Shown here in pieces: positions 33,601 to 47,700 of a stretch of DNA of 64,000 nt. A model generated the notes under the pieces. It was not told the DNA's origin and did no database searches. It saw nothing but the letters and a program-made list of their open reading frames with translations. Numbering within the stretch: position 1 is the first letter of the stretch; every line of letters starts with the position of its first letter. The translations under genes and the position numbers were made by a program. Source of the stretch: Schistosoma haematobium (Eukaryota > Platyhelminthes > Trematoda > Strigeidida > Schistosomatidae); assembly GCF_000699445.3 (NCBI RefSeq), contig NC_067197.1:32967809-33031808 (forward strand), read 5' to 3'.

Positions 33601-36600
33601 TATTGATGATCCACTTGTTGTTGAAGTTGGGGATTCCACAGAACTAGATCCTTGTACTTGAGATAATGCCGGTAATGATTTATTTGTATTTATCTCCATT
33701 GATGACTTCATACTCCAGTTAAAGTTTGAATCCGTTGGGCAGCTAGTAGGAATCGGTTGACGACAACTACCAATACCAGGCGTAATTAGGGCAAGTTTTT
33801 GAAAATGACATGTTCCTATAATGAATTTTATTTGATGGAAGTAAAGTATGATAATTCTTAAAGAAAAAATGTGATTTTCAGTTAAATTTGGATAGGTGCT
33901 AACTGTGGAAACTCTGTCTGGAGCCCCTCCGGGGGCTACTGCCGGTCCCAAGCCCGGATAAAGGAGAAGGGTTGGGCATGGGGTTAGCGTCCCCATCCCG
34001 TAGAAAACTAACTCGCTAAAAAAATGCTTACCAGAAAAAATTATTCAAACCTTTTAAACTCTGCCCTGGGAGTCAGAAGGTCTTCATTTAGAAGAATTAT
34101 GACGCTTCATGGTGAAAGCCGAGTCCCTTCGGAAGCCACGAGGCCGATGCCCCTTCTGACAACCAGAGCGACCATTTATTTAGGTACATGGAATATTCGT
34201 ACAATGTGGGACACCGGGAGAGCCTTCCAAATTGCTGCAGAAATGAGAAGATACAACCTAGAGGTACTTGGGATCAGTGAAACACATTGGACACAAGTTG
34301 GACAACAACGACTAACTACAGGAGAGCTCCTGTTATACTCCGGCCATGAAGAAGAAAATGCTCCACATACACAAGGAGTTGCATTGATGCTGTCCAAACA
34401 AGCGCAAAATGCACTTATAGGATGGGAATCTCATGGACCAAGGATCATCAAAGCCTCGTTCAAAACAAAGAAAGAGGGTATTTCAATGAACATCATCCAA
34501 TGCTATGCGCCTACCAACGACTACAATGAAGACGCTAAAGATCAATTCTACAATAGGCTGCAGTCAATAGTCGAGAATTGCCCAACAAAGGACCTGACCA
34601 TTTTGACAGGAGATTTCAACGCCAAGGTTGGAACGGACAATACTGGATATGAAGACATCATGGGACGACACGGACTGGGAGAAAGAAACGAAAATGGTGA
34701 GAGATTTACAAATCTATGTGTCTTCAATAAACTGGTCATAGGCGGCACTATATTCCCACATAAACGCATACGCAAAACCACATGGACTTCACCGGATCAC
34801 TCTACACAAAACCAAATCGACCATATTTGCATCAACAAAACGTTCAGGAGGACTATAGAGGACGTGAGAACCAAGAGAGGAGCTGATATAGCATCAGATC
34901 ATCACTTGCTGGTCGCCAAGATGAAATTGAAACTCAAGAAGCACTGGACAATGGGGCGGACAATATCACAAAAGTTCAATACGACCTTTCTTCAGGATAC
35001 TAACAAACTCAACAAATTCAAGATAGTCTTCAGCAACAAGTTCCAGGCCTTTCATGATGTACTCAATGGAGAAGGAACTACTGTAGAGAGCAACTGGAAG
35101 GGGATCAAAGAGACAATCACTTCAACATGTCATGAGGTCCTGGGTCACAAGAAGCACCATCACAAGGAATGGATCACTGTTGATACACTGGATAAGAGTC
35201 AAGAAAGGAGGAATAAAAAAGCAGCAATCAATACCAGTCGAACAAGAGCAGAAAAAGCCAAGGCACAAGCTGAATACACAGTAGTAAACAAACAAGTGAA
35301 GAGGAGCATCAGAACCGACAAACGTAAATATGTGGAAGATTTAGCAACGACGGTGGAAAAGGCTGCAAGAGAAGGAAACATGAGACAACTGTATGACACG
35401 ACAAAGAAACTCTCTGAAAATCGCCGCAAACCAGAACGACCAGTGAAAAGCAAGGAAGGCAAGGTAATCACCAACATTGAAGAGCAACAAAACAGGTGGG
35501 TAGAGCACTTCAAAGAACTGTTGAATCGACCAGCTCCACTGAACCCACCCAACATAAAAGCAGCACCCACGGACCTCTCAATCAATGTTGGCCCAACAAC
35601 AATTGAAGAAATCAGCATGGCCATCAAACAAATCAAGAGTGGCAAAGCAGCAGGACCGGACAACATCCCAGCAGAGGCACTAAAAGCAGACGTAGCGGCG
35701 ACTGCAAGGATACTCCACATTCTCTTCAATAAGATTTGGGATGAGGAACAAGTACCAACAGACTGGAAAGAAGGACTTCTGATCAAAAATACCGAAGAAA
35801 GGCGATCTCAGCAAGTGTGATAACTACAGGGGCATCACTTTTCTCTCAATGCCGGGAAAAGTCTTCAACAGAGTATTGTTAAACAGGATGAAGGACTGCG
35901 TAGACGCACAACTTCGTGACCAACAGGCAGGTTTCCGTAAGGATAGAACGTGTACAGACCAAATCGCAACTCTACGGATCATTGTGGAACAATCAATTGA
36001 ATGGAATTCATCACTCTACATCAACTTCATTGACTACGAAAAGGCATTTGATAGCGTGGACAGAACAACACTATGGAAACTTCTTCGACACTACGGCGTG
36101 CCTCAGAAGATAGTCAATATCATACAGAGTTCATATGATGGATTAAACTGCAAAATTGTGCATGAAGGACAGTTGACAAAGTCGTTCGAAGTGAAGACCG
36201 GTGTTAGGCAAGGTTGCTTACTCTCACCCTTTCTCTTTCTCCTGGTGATCGACTGGATCATGAAGACGTCAACATCTGAAGGGAAGCGCGGGATACAATG
36301 GACATCTAAGATGCAGTTGGACGATCTAGACTTCGCAGATGATCTGGCCCTTCTATCCCAAACGTAACAACAGATGCAGGAGAAGACGAACAGTGTGGCA
36401 GCAGCCTCAGCAGCAGTAGGAAAAGCAGGATTCTCTGATACAACACAGAATGCACCAATCCAATCACACTTGATGGAGAAGATTTGGAAGATGTAAAAAC
36501 GTTTACATATTTGGGCAGCATCATTGATGAACACGGTGGATCTGATGCAGATGTGAAGGCGCGGATCGGCAAAGCAAGAGCAGCATATTTACAACTGAGG

Positions 36601-39600
36601 AACATCTGGAACTCAAAGCAACTGTCAACCAACACCAAGGTCAGGATTTTCAATACAAATATCAAGACAGTTCTACTGTATGGGGCAGAAACCTGGAGAA
36701 CTACGAAAGCCACCATCCAGAAAATACAGGTGTTTATTAACAATTGTCTACGCAAAATACTTCAGATCCATTGGCCGGACATTATTAGCAACAACGTACT
36801 GTGGGAGGGAACAAACCAGATCCCAGCGGAGGAAGAAATCGGGAAGAAGCGCTGGAAGTGGATAGGACACACATTGAGGAAAGTACCCAACTGCGTCACA
36901 AGACAAGCCCTCACATGGAATCCTCAAGGCCAAAGGGAAAGAGGAAGACCAAAGAACACATTACGCCGAGAAATGGAAATAGACATGAGAAAAATGAACA
37001 AGAATTGGATGGAACTAGAAAATAAGGCCCAGGACAGAGTGGGTTGGAGAATGCTGGTCGGCGGCCTATGCTCCATTGGGAGTAACAGGCGTAAGTAAGT
37101 AAGTAAGCTAACTGTGGAATTCTAAACTTGCGTTTCATCCTAAATATTACTCAACAGCTGGAGTGTTGATGTAAACACTCAAACTGTAATCAAGTATCTC
37201 CCACTCAAAAAGCTAATGCGTTATCCACTGACCTACCAAGCTCAGATAACCAACAACTTTTAATTTGAAATTTATGTATAGCTTTTTATGAATGTTGGTA
37301 TTTCTTTAGAAGCCATCAAGGAATTTCGAACCCAGTACTGATCACTTCAAACGCCATTACGTTATCCACGTAGCTACCGAGTCCTGATAGCCATCTGCTT
37401 GTGCATTTGGGTGAAGTTTAAACCCACATGCATGTGCAATGCCAAATGGCGTTTGAAGTGATCGGTACTGGGTTCGAGTTTCATAATGAACATCAACTCT
37501 GAGATGCAGATACATCCAGCTGACGAGTCCCAAATAGAACGAAACGTGCGTCAAACTGGATTCCGCTACTAACCACTACCCATCTTTCCTTAGAATTCTC
37601 GTAAATTAAAGCAATGTCGAGGCAATATACACAGTATACACATATGCCAATAGGATACTGATCAATTGAAGTCTTACACATCAATAGGAAGATTCAAGTA
37701 AACAGTACCAAGTGAATTCATTTATAGTAGTATGTCAGTCGTAAAATGTTTTATGGTGTACAAATGAAAACGTTCTTTAAACAAAATAATATAATTTATT
37801 TACTTGTGAAACAAAGTAACAATTCATGTTCATCATCAGCCCATAATTCCAATGCAGAAACAACTTGATTTCGACTACCTTCAGTACGAAATAATTGTGT
37901 TGTTTCTTTACTTCGTTCATCTAATAAAATAAATTGATTTCTATATCCTACACATAGTTTCCCACCGGGAATACCTTCGACAAAACTTAAAGTTTGTATT
38001 GAATCGATCATATGAACTTCCTATAATAAATAAAAATACGTTCAGAATAAAATGCTGGATAAATTGTTTTTGTTGAAAAAGTTTGTACTGATTATAACAT
38101 TTACAGTAAGTAAACTTGAATATTACATAGCAACCTCATAAATGAGTTCTACAATACATTAAAAAAATGATAGTGATCAACGTTCAGAGATAGGAATTAG
38201 AAATTTTACCATCTGGAGATGACAAAATCACCATACTGATAAGTGTGTAAAAGTACGAAACCTCGGTTCAGAGCATTTTAAAAAAATGTTATCATCAACC
38301 GCACGACATTATATACAACATACAGCAAAGTTAGTTCGTTAATCTTAATGATTATATTGTAAACATAATCTATTAAATATGACAATATAACGTAATCACA
38401 GCGAACAACCATATTTGTGTACTGATATATTTTCTTTTGATATTTATCTTCATTTAGTAGTGTTGTGTATAATTTGTCAAATAAACATAAATAACTTCAT
38501 AAAACCTACTCTAATTATTTGAAAATTTTCAACAGGATCTGGTTGTGCTAATTGATTCCATGAAGACAAAGAACGACCAGTAAATAAATGCCATTGAAAA
38601 ATTACAATTTTTCGATTTACAGCAGCTGCTAGTCTTAATGGTTGACTAGGACTTTTACTAACAGCGAATAACTGAGCACCTTGAAATAAAAAAAATGTGT
38701 TAATTTTATTTCGGTTATTTGTTCGTTTTGAAGAAGTGACTTACATTAGGTTACGAAACGTCAGAAATACAATTTTGTACTCATTAAGATACCACAAAAA
38801 TATATTTATTATTAAAAAAATCCCTAATAATGTTGATGCCTTTTAAGATGTTTAACTTAATAATTAAATTGGTGTCTTCAAAAGGAGCTCGTATCCACGA
38901 TAGACTATTTATTATGTGTTATACAAAGTTATACTGTGTTTTGTTAAAGGAAATGTTGAATCTAATATATTCACATCCGTATAAAGATACTTATACAAAT
39001 GTATGTTATAATTTTTGGCAATTCTAGTGTTGTGAATTATTTTCAGCTAATACATTTCTATTTCTTCTAATTGAAGACTCAATGAATAGAATACGAAGAT
39101 TAATCTTTCTCCTTTAGTCTTAAAATAATATTGCATCTTAGAATAACGTCAAATGATCACTTCTTAGTAGATCAGTGTTAATAGATGAAGTCATTTGGTA
39201 AAACAAAGAATATCATCCTATTCAAGTGATGTAACATATTGTTTTTTATCAATTTATATAACATTATATTGTATCTTTTCGTATTGCTTGCTTGAATCTT
39301 TCCATTGATGTGTAAGACTGCAATTGGTCAGTCTCTTATTGTCATATATGCATCCTGTACAGATGGTTTTTACTCCGTGGCTAAGTGTTTAGCATGATGG
39401 CGTTTGAAGCGGACAATACTGTGTTCGAATCACAGAGTGAATGTCAACTCTGGGTAGATCCTCCTGACGAGTCCCAAATGGATTCCAAAAATAACCACCA
39501 TCTATCTCCACCTATATCAATATTATCTCTTTGTAATCGTCCTAAAGTCACAAAAATTACCATCAAATCATTCAAGTTTTTCTTTTTTTACAATTTCTGT

Positions 39601-41707
39601 AAATTAAAACCTTAACTTGTAGTAATCAAACATCATAGTCTCTAATAACTGTAATTTTACATTGTAATTAATATTTTAAGAAAAATCAACTTAAGATTTA
39701 TCAACTAAGTAGAATAATTCTACATTGAATTAAGACATTTTAACAATTTTAATAAAAGTCCAATATGCTTTTCATTATGGCATCTAGATTACACTTGTTT
39801 CAGACTATAAGTATAATTGTAAACATTAGAGTAATGATCATCTTAATACTTTTTAATTTCTATTGACTCATTAAACTATCATATTGCATAATATTAATGA
39901 ATGCTGGTAAACGGCCTATGCTCCTTTACCAGGAGTAACAGGCGTAAGTAAGCAAATGATAACAATAATAATGAATAAACATTCATAATATAAAATATGA
40001 TCCACTAATACCTTTTGTTTTTTCTAAACTGAGTTTTTTAGCTTGTGATCGATCAATTGGTTTAGTTGATGTTAAACAATTTAATTGTATCACTGCAATT
40101 TTTCCTTCACGACCTGGGAAAACAATCAAAGAGCAAATAGACAGAAGTTTGTTTCTTTTCGTAAAATAAAGATATTTATTATAAAGTCTATGTAAATGTC
40201 CTTAAACTATGTAAACTTTCATTAGACTAAACAGAAATGAAGATTGAATATGAGTAAAAGTTAATGTTTCCTTTTTTTTTAAATATTCGTTAATGATTAC
40301 CTTATTTATTTCTGTTTAATAATTAAGTAATGAGCATAATCATTTGCTAATGTCTTAATGATTAAAAATGTTATTCCAAAGGATTTATTATTACCTTAAA
40401 ATATAAGTGGTTTTTATACTTACAGGGTGTGTTTGTGTGTGTGTGTTTGGTGAGGTTTTTAGATGTTCACTACTAAGAAGCCTCAATATTGGAATAAAAC
40501 AGTCATATAGAGTTTTATGGTTATCGAACTCAAATTGAATGTTGTTATCTAAAAATCGTATTTGTTGTAAATGGATATAATAGGAAGAAAGTGTAACTGA
40601 AATATATGAAAGATTTTGACATGTTTTTTAAATGAAGCCAACTGTATTACCTGATCATGAATGTGATATAACACGAATAATTATCGATTGTAATTTAGAC
40701 TAGGTTAGCTGTTACTGAAATAGTTTAATACACTTTCTATGCTAAATATTGCATAGAAAAGTTTGTTGAATACAAAATATTTCGCTACTGACATTGGAGC
40801 AGGTTAACAGAAAGTAAATTAGTATATATATGTTAAGTACAAGAAATAAAATTTACACTGCTTACAAACGGTAATAAATAAGCTGCCATAAATTTAATGT
40901 CATAAGGCAAGAGCATGTAAACACTAATTAATACAAACAACAAATGACAGAGATTAAATCTGATATTTTAAATTCACATTTATATACAGATATTTACACA
41001 GTCTTAGAGTTATCTATATTCAACGTGTTCATCAATACTTTCTATTTTCTGTTCGTGTATGATTTATTTATTTATTGTTTAACTGTAATACTCATTATTT
41101 CCTAACTATTATTAAATATCAGAAGGGGTTTTGTGGATATTATAGTAATTTTAATAGTTCAGATCATGAGTCAGTAGAAGCTAGACTACTATGATAAACC
41201 TGGAACAATTAGATGGCCGTTTCGTCCTAGTATGGGAATCCTCAGTAGTGCGTATCCATGATCACGCCTCACGAAATTCGAACCCAAGATCTATCAGTCT
41301 TGCGCGTAAGCGCTTAACCATTAGACCACTGAGCTGGTCGGCCGACGACGGTGTTAATGTATAACTTCAACTAATCCACGAAATTGAGTGACACATCCAT
41401 CATCGTCTTCAGTGAATTACTATCTCACAACAGATCAGATTTTCCATGGTGGTCTAGCTTCAATCGACTCATCATTTCAACTATTAAAATTAATATTAAA
41501 TAATGAACTAGTGTTTAATAAAATAATTTTAAAAAAAACAACATACTACTAACAATGAAATTAATGAAAATGTTTTTCCATTAAAATGAATTCACTTAAT
41601 AAAGTAAATAAATAAATAAATCAACAATAAAATTGACTAATTAAGATTTATCTCATGATTTGCAAATGAATTAGACATGAAATTGGTACTTCTAAGATAA
41701 ATAAGGA

Positions 41708-41742
<35 letters not shown>

Positions 41743-44700
41743 CATCTATACATTGATAAGCAGAATAAATGAAACATAACAAAAACTAATTGAAAATGGA
41801 AATAAATAATAAATTTAATTGAATATTGAAATAAAAACAAAATGAAAAATTTTAGTCGATCAAACTAATGAAAAAAAACGTGATATTATCAATATGTCTT
41901 AGTGATATAAATAAACAACATTCTATTTATTTTTAATGGTGATCTAGCTTAAATCGACTCATGATCTCAACTATTGAAATTACTATAGTATCTACACAAA
42001 AAACCCTTCTGATATGAATCAACATATACTGAGTAGCGACTGGCTTCAAGAGGTGGTTCCTAGAGTTCTAGTGAGAAGCAATGACCAGTGGAGTTCAACC
42101 GGGTCTGTTGTGAGGTAGTAACTCACTGATGGCAATGGTGGATATGTCGCTCGATTTCATGGATTATTTGAAGTTAGACATTAACACCGTTGGGTGCCCC
42201 CCAGCTCAGTGGTTAAGCGCACGCGCTCGATACCGATAGGTCTTGGGTTCGAATCTCGCGAGGCAGGATCATAGATACGCACCTCTGAGGAGTCCCATAC
42301 TAGGACGAAACGGTCATCCGGTTGTGCCAGGTTTTCCATGGTGCTCTAGCTTCCATTGATTCATGATCTTAATCATTGAAAGATCTCTTTGTATTTGAAA
42401 ACGATCATTGAAAATGTGGATATATTAAATTATTATACTCTTGTAGTTGATGATTTCAAATGATGAGCAATAATGAATTCATTTGGAAGAATTTCTAAAG
42501 CCATATTTCCATTCTAAGTACATCAAACTAAATAATAATGTAATCGGAATGTCTAAAATGAAAGGGTGGACGAAATTAATGGTCTCCTATTTTTATTTAG
42601 TTCCGATTCAACTTTTGAAAAACTGCATATCAAATCTTCAGTTAGGTATAAAATGTAAAATAAATTGTATAAAAACCACTGTAATATCCCAATAAGTAGA
42701 AAACTGTATTTTTTTAAGTTTCGTGACTTGATATATGTCACTTCTTCAGCGTCAATAAGTATCCGAAATAAAATCAGTCCAAGGTAAAATAGTACATGGG
42801 AAAGAAATTAGGATATTTTTTAACACAATCAAAATCATAATAGATCTGAACACTTCAATGTCATATTATTTTGATCAAAGGGATTTTATATGAGATATCA
42901 TTGTATTTATTGTGTCTAAGTTGAAGCCCTACTACTTCATATTACAAATTGTACATTTTTCATACCCACCTACATACACACAAATATAATGATATCTCAT
43001 ACAAAATCGCTTTGACTAAAATAACTTGATATTGGCGTGTTCAGATCTATAATGATTTTGATTGTGTTAAAAATATCCTAATCTGTTTTCCGTCTACTAT
43101 TTTAACTTGGATTGATTTTATTTCGGATACTTCTTGACGCTGAAGAAGTGACAAACATCAAGTCACGAAACGTAAAAAAAGTCTACAGTTTTCTACTGAT
43201 TAGGATAATACAGTAGTACGTTTATTATCAACTTTCTACGCAATGCTCAATTTATGTGAAACTATCAAGTCCAACTATAGCATTGATGCCTAAAAATTTA
43301 ATACTTTCATTTGAACTGTATCTTCATGGGCATATTTTCTAGTTCAAGATCAATCTATTAATTGATAGAAATAAAACAAGCTGAAGAAATGCGCAGATCA
43401 CTAATAACATAGAAAAAAAATCAGAGCTTATTCAAACAATGATAATAATTCATGTTAAACAAAGTTTATAATGTCTGTAAAATCGAATTATAGATCATCA
43501 TACCTTTATCATAACGAATAATCAGTAGTTCGAATTGAGCTACTTCTAATTGTTTCACTTCCACATTTTTATCAATTAATAAAACAGACGGTTCACGATC
43601 TACATTATTTAAAAAAAAGTCAAATAAAGTGGTTACATAGTCACTAACTATTACATTTAAAACTGATTCAAACAATTATTAGGCAGAGAAGTCATATATA
43701 CATACTCATTCAAACATGGAAAATAATGAAGAACTAGCTCCTAGTATTCAATCTACAATTAATGCGTATCAATAAATGAAACATATGGGTATACTGTATG
43801 GACTGAAATAACTCTTCATGGTCTAATACTAATATATAAGGATTTGACTGGATCGATTAAGATATCTTGATGAAAAAATTTGGATAATTTCGTCCACAGA
43901 TACAATTATCTCACTAAATCCAGATGAAGTGACAAACGTAAACTTCAAGTGAATGAATGAAGTAAATTCATGAAAGGATTATTTATTGAAGATAAGAATG
44001 GTGCTTTTTTATGGATTAAAACATGCTGATGAAAATTATAAATAGGTCACGTGATAGAACTGCGTTATCTCATTTTGTTTTGTTTATATGAGTCAATGGA
44101 GCAATTTACATAGAGTGTTCTCAAGGATGTTCATCAGCCATCGTGTGTATGTGTCGGTATGCTACGACAGATTAACTAGACGGTTTGCGGATTGGGCTAT
44201 CTATAAGAATTAAATAACATGAAGATGGTGAAATAACTGAGGTCATTGAACAGGTTCTTCAGTTAAGCAGTCAAGTCTTAAGGGCTAGCTAATTATAACT
44301 ATCAGAAAGTAGAACACATTGGTAAAATATGGACATTTTAGTAATGGATTATTACAGTCATAATTGTGACAAAATGTTATATGTATTTCAAAATGAGTTT
44401 CAATCACATAACTATTATGTTTTGGAAATGAACTTTATGAAAGAGTTCTCTGTATCAGGGAAAAAACAAGCAGTATATTTTACTAAATAATGTCTGTAAG
44501 CCTGTTATTAAGTTATCTTTTCATCGATAAAATTCTCATCGGAAGATTAGTGATGATTGATTATGTTTGTTAGTAATGTATGAAATTAAAGTTGACGGAT
44601 TAACTAACAAATTAAGCTTCACTAATCCTTCTTCATGAACAGTAGTAAATGCATATAATCAACGAATTCAATTATGAAACCAAGAAAAAAAAGGTTTAGG

Positions 44701-47700
44701 CATTTCGTATGTAATTCACGAAATATAATCAGTCTGATTTTGAATTCTCAAAATATTTTAAATGTAAATATCTACTTTCTAATATCCTTTGTTGAAGCCA
44801 CGTGTCGGATAAAAGATACACACTATTGATGAGTTTTAGGACGAAAACCAGTTACCTATTGTGTGTTTCTAACTTTACAGGTATTGTCCAGCTGAAATAA
44901 GTTATTTCCAAATTAATGAAAGATCACAGTGGATAAAACCCTTATGTATAAGGAAAAATGTTCATATGTGTAATATTCAAGTTGTCAAAATAAATTATTT
45001 ATAATTTACCTTTAAAACCAAACGTTCCTTGTTCAGTACTCACAATTAGTTGATCACCTGTTGAAGACATTTTAAATAAGTGCAGTATTAAAATTCATAA
45101 AAATGACTAAAACAAAATTGTTGTCGAATCAATGGTTTGATCAGTCTCATTTAATGTTTTTTTTTCTATGTTTATATCAATATTCGCAGCCCCGCGTGGT
45201 GCGGGATCGTGGATGCGCACTGCTGAGGAGTCCCATACTAGGACAAAACGGCCGTCCAGTGCTTCCAGGTTTTCCATGGTGGTCTAGCTTCAACTGACTC
45301 ATGATTTCAATCTGCGAAAATTTCTAGAAATCACCACAAACCCCTTCTGATTTATATCAATATGTTTAATTCTTATTTATTTACTTTTACAGGTTTAACT
45401 AACATTAACATAATTTCAGATTGTTTATCGTCATTTTCTGAAAATAGTTTCCGTCACAATTCGATGTCAGGTGAATAGTTATTAAAAACGAGAGAGATTT
45501 GAGTTGTTGTTTCATCATAGTTTCAGGGTTATGAACAATATATAATCTTAATTCTAAATAAATCAAAGTCTTTTTAATACATTATGTCAAGATTCAATGA
45601 CTCTTACTCTTAAATTGAGTCATTTTGTGATATAATATAATCTTTGCCTAATGATAGCTTTATTTATATTATGATTAACTCCACTGTTATGCGTCTCAAA
45701 CTAGAATGAAACAGTTTTTCAGTGATGCCCAGTTTTAAAAGGTTCTATGTTCGGTATCATTTTGAGACGATATTATCTGGATTAATTAGAAGTTAAAGCA
45801 AATAGTTAAGGTACCTTCTAATATTAGATATTTGGTGATAAATATTTTGATTTCATACACTTAGTTCCATTTATTATCTTAAATAGAGCAAGAAAAAAGA
45901 TTGGTGCAGGCGTATTGTCACCAGGCGATTCAGTGACTTGAATGACTGCGCAGGGAGACGCATTTTGAGAAATTTCATACACATAGTTCCCTTTATCATT
46001 TTAAAGAAAGCAAGAACAAAGATTGGTGCACCAATCTTTAAAATACTTTAATGTCATCATTAATATCAATAATATAGACGGTCATTTCGACCCAAGTATC
46101 ATTATTACCCTACAGATGTGTGTAATAATGAGTTAATGGTGAGTATTTGGATTGAATAAAAAGTATTAAGAAACTAATGCATTTTGTTAAAAACTAATAT
46201 TCCTGAATTTTTATTACCATATAATATTTTCAAGGATAATCGGATCATTTGAATCCTATGGTTATATTAAAGATATCACATTTGAAAAACTCTATCATCA
46301 TTTATACACATCCAATTTTACTCAAGTATATCACTTTGTTGCTATGATTCTTTTCAACTTATTAATAAAATAAATTTGAGTAATGTTTGTTTTCATATAA
46401 AAGTATAGCAAGTGATATTCGTTATTAAATCATGAACATGATTGTTAAAAACAAAATAAAAGTCATAGGTTAAAGTATTGACATACATTTTCTTCTTCAA
46501 CAGAGATCAACAATGAAGATAACATAAATTCTCAATAAGCACTTATAAAACAAATGAACAGAAAGTACAAACCGATATATATATATGATTATCTTACCCC
46601 AAACATCTCCACATATAATCTCTGATTGAGTGCATTTATATATTAATTTAGGTTGCCATAACTGCAATGAAAATCAAAATAAAGTAACATAATGAATTAT
46701 GTTTATCCCATAGAAACTGACTCTTTTCTTTCAATCCAAAAAAATATTTTTTTTCTTAGAAAATAAAAAAAAATTTATTACTCTAATTTATTTTATCAGA
46801 AAAACGAACTATTGATGAGACTATTAAAATTTAAAGAAAAAACTGAAGATCACTGATATGTTCCTTAAAATGTTTAGACTTTCTTTTTCACCTTTTAGGG
46901 CAAGTCTTAATTAGTTTGATAAAAAGAAATTAATTATAATGTAAAGTTTTGAAGCTTGAAAAAATTGATTTAAGCAATGGAATATTTTAACAAAGAAAGA
47001 ATTTATAATGAAAATATCTATAATCTTTGGAAAGGTTTTCACTTTTATCATTAAATAACCATGTTTTCAATTTGAACATTAAGCGTTTTATTATTATTAT
47101 TATTATTATTATTATCTGAACACATAAATATTAGTACAAACAAGAACCGAATACATATGCACCACACAAGTCACGTGATTTGTGTATGGGCTGTGATACA
47201 CCCTGGGTGCACAAACCGAAGCAGATGGTTTTCTTGGGGGGCCACACCTGGAACCTTCGACTTAAATGTCTGATCCACAAAGCAATGGAGCAACGTCAGG
47301 AGATGCAGTCCTAGAGTAGCTGGTGACCAACGATTGGTTCATACGCCATTTGTTGCTTCAGGATCCTGGAGTCCATGTGCACTATTGGTTTGGAATCAGG
47401 ATTTTTGAACCCCCCTAGAAGAATCCTCCGTATCCATCAAGCCGATTAAGGCGCTGGGCATTCGCTTTTCATCCTCTCAATTTAATAAACAACAGTAATA
47501 CCGTGAGAAGGCAGTAAGTGGAACTTCCCTATCAGTGGCTGTATACACGTGGCAGTGTGAGAACGTTTGGAGTGGGAGAGCTGAATCCCCTCACTCTCTG
47601 CTAAACTAGGGCATTTGAGGGCAAAACATTTGATAATATTTGTATAAAAAAGCAAAATGAATAACGAAGGACAAAATGATTTATAACGACTATGAAGAAA

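Larger units (their letters stand above)
33898..37119. repeat. 13-bp target-site duplication around the RTE element
   Basis: GCTAACTGTGGAA occurs at 33898-33910, directly before the element 5' end, and again at 37107-37119, directly after its GTAA tail. Confidence 0.92.

Noticed and set aside
33816..33996. N-terminal extension of the minus-strand frame at 33397-33996
   Set aside because: It reads through an intron and into the RTE 5' UTR; the splice acceptor at 33816 fits the family alignment.
35199..35786. 195-codon minus-strand frame
   Set aside because: Shadow of the RTE polyprotein on the opposite strand; the plus frame holds the known motifs.
42195..42260. tRNA-like sequence with A and B boxes
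   Set aside because: It is the promoter part of a SINE: no acceptor stem or full cloverleaf, and it is repeated across the window.
44825..44860. TTGATGAG...GGACGAAAAC, hammerhead-like
   Set aside because: The first core base is wrong, helix II is very short, and no SINE promoter or tail was recognised around it.
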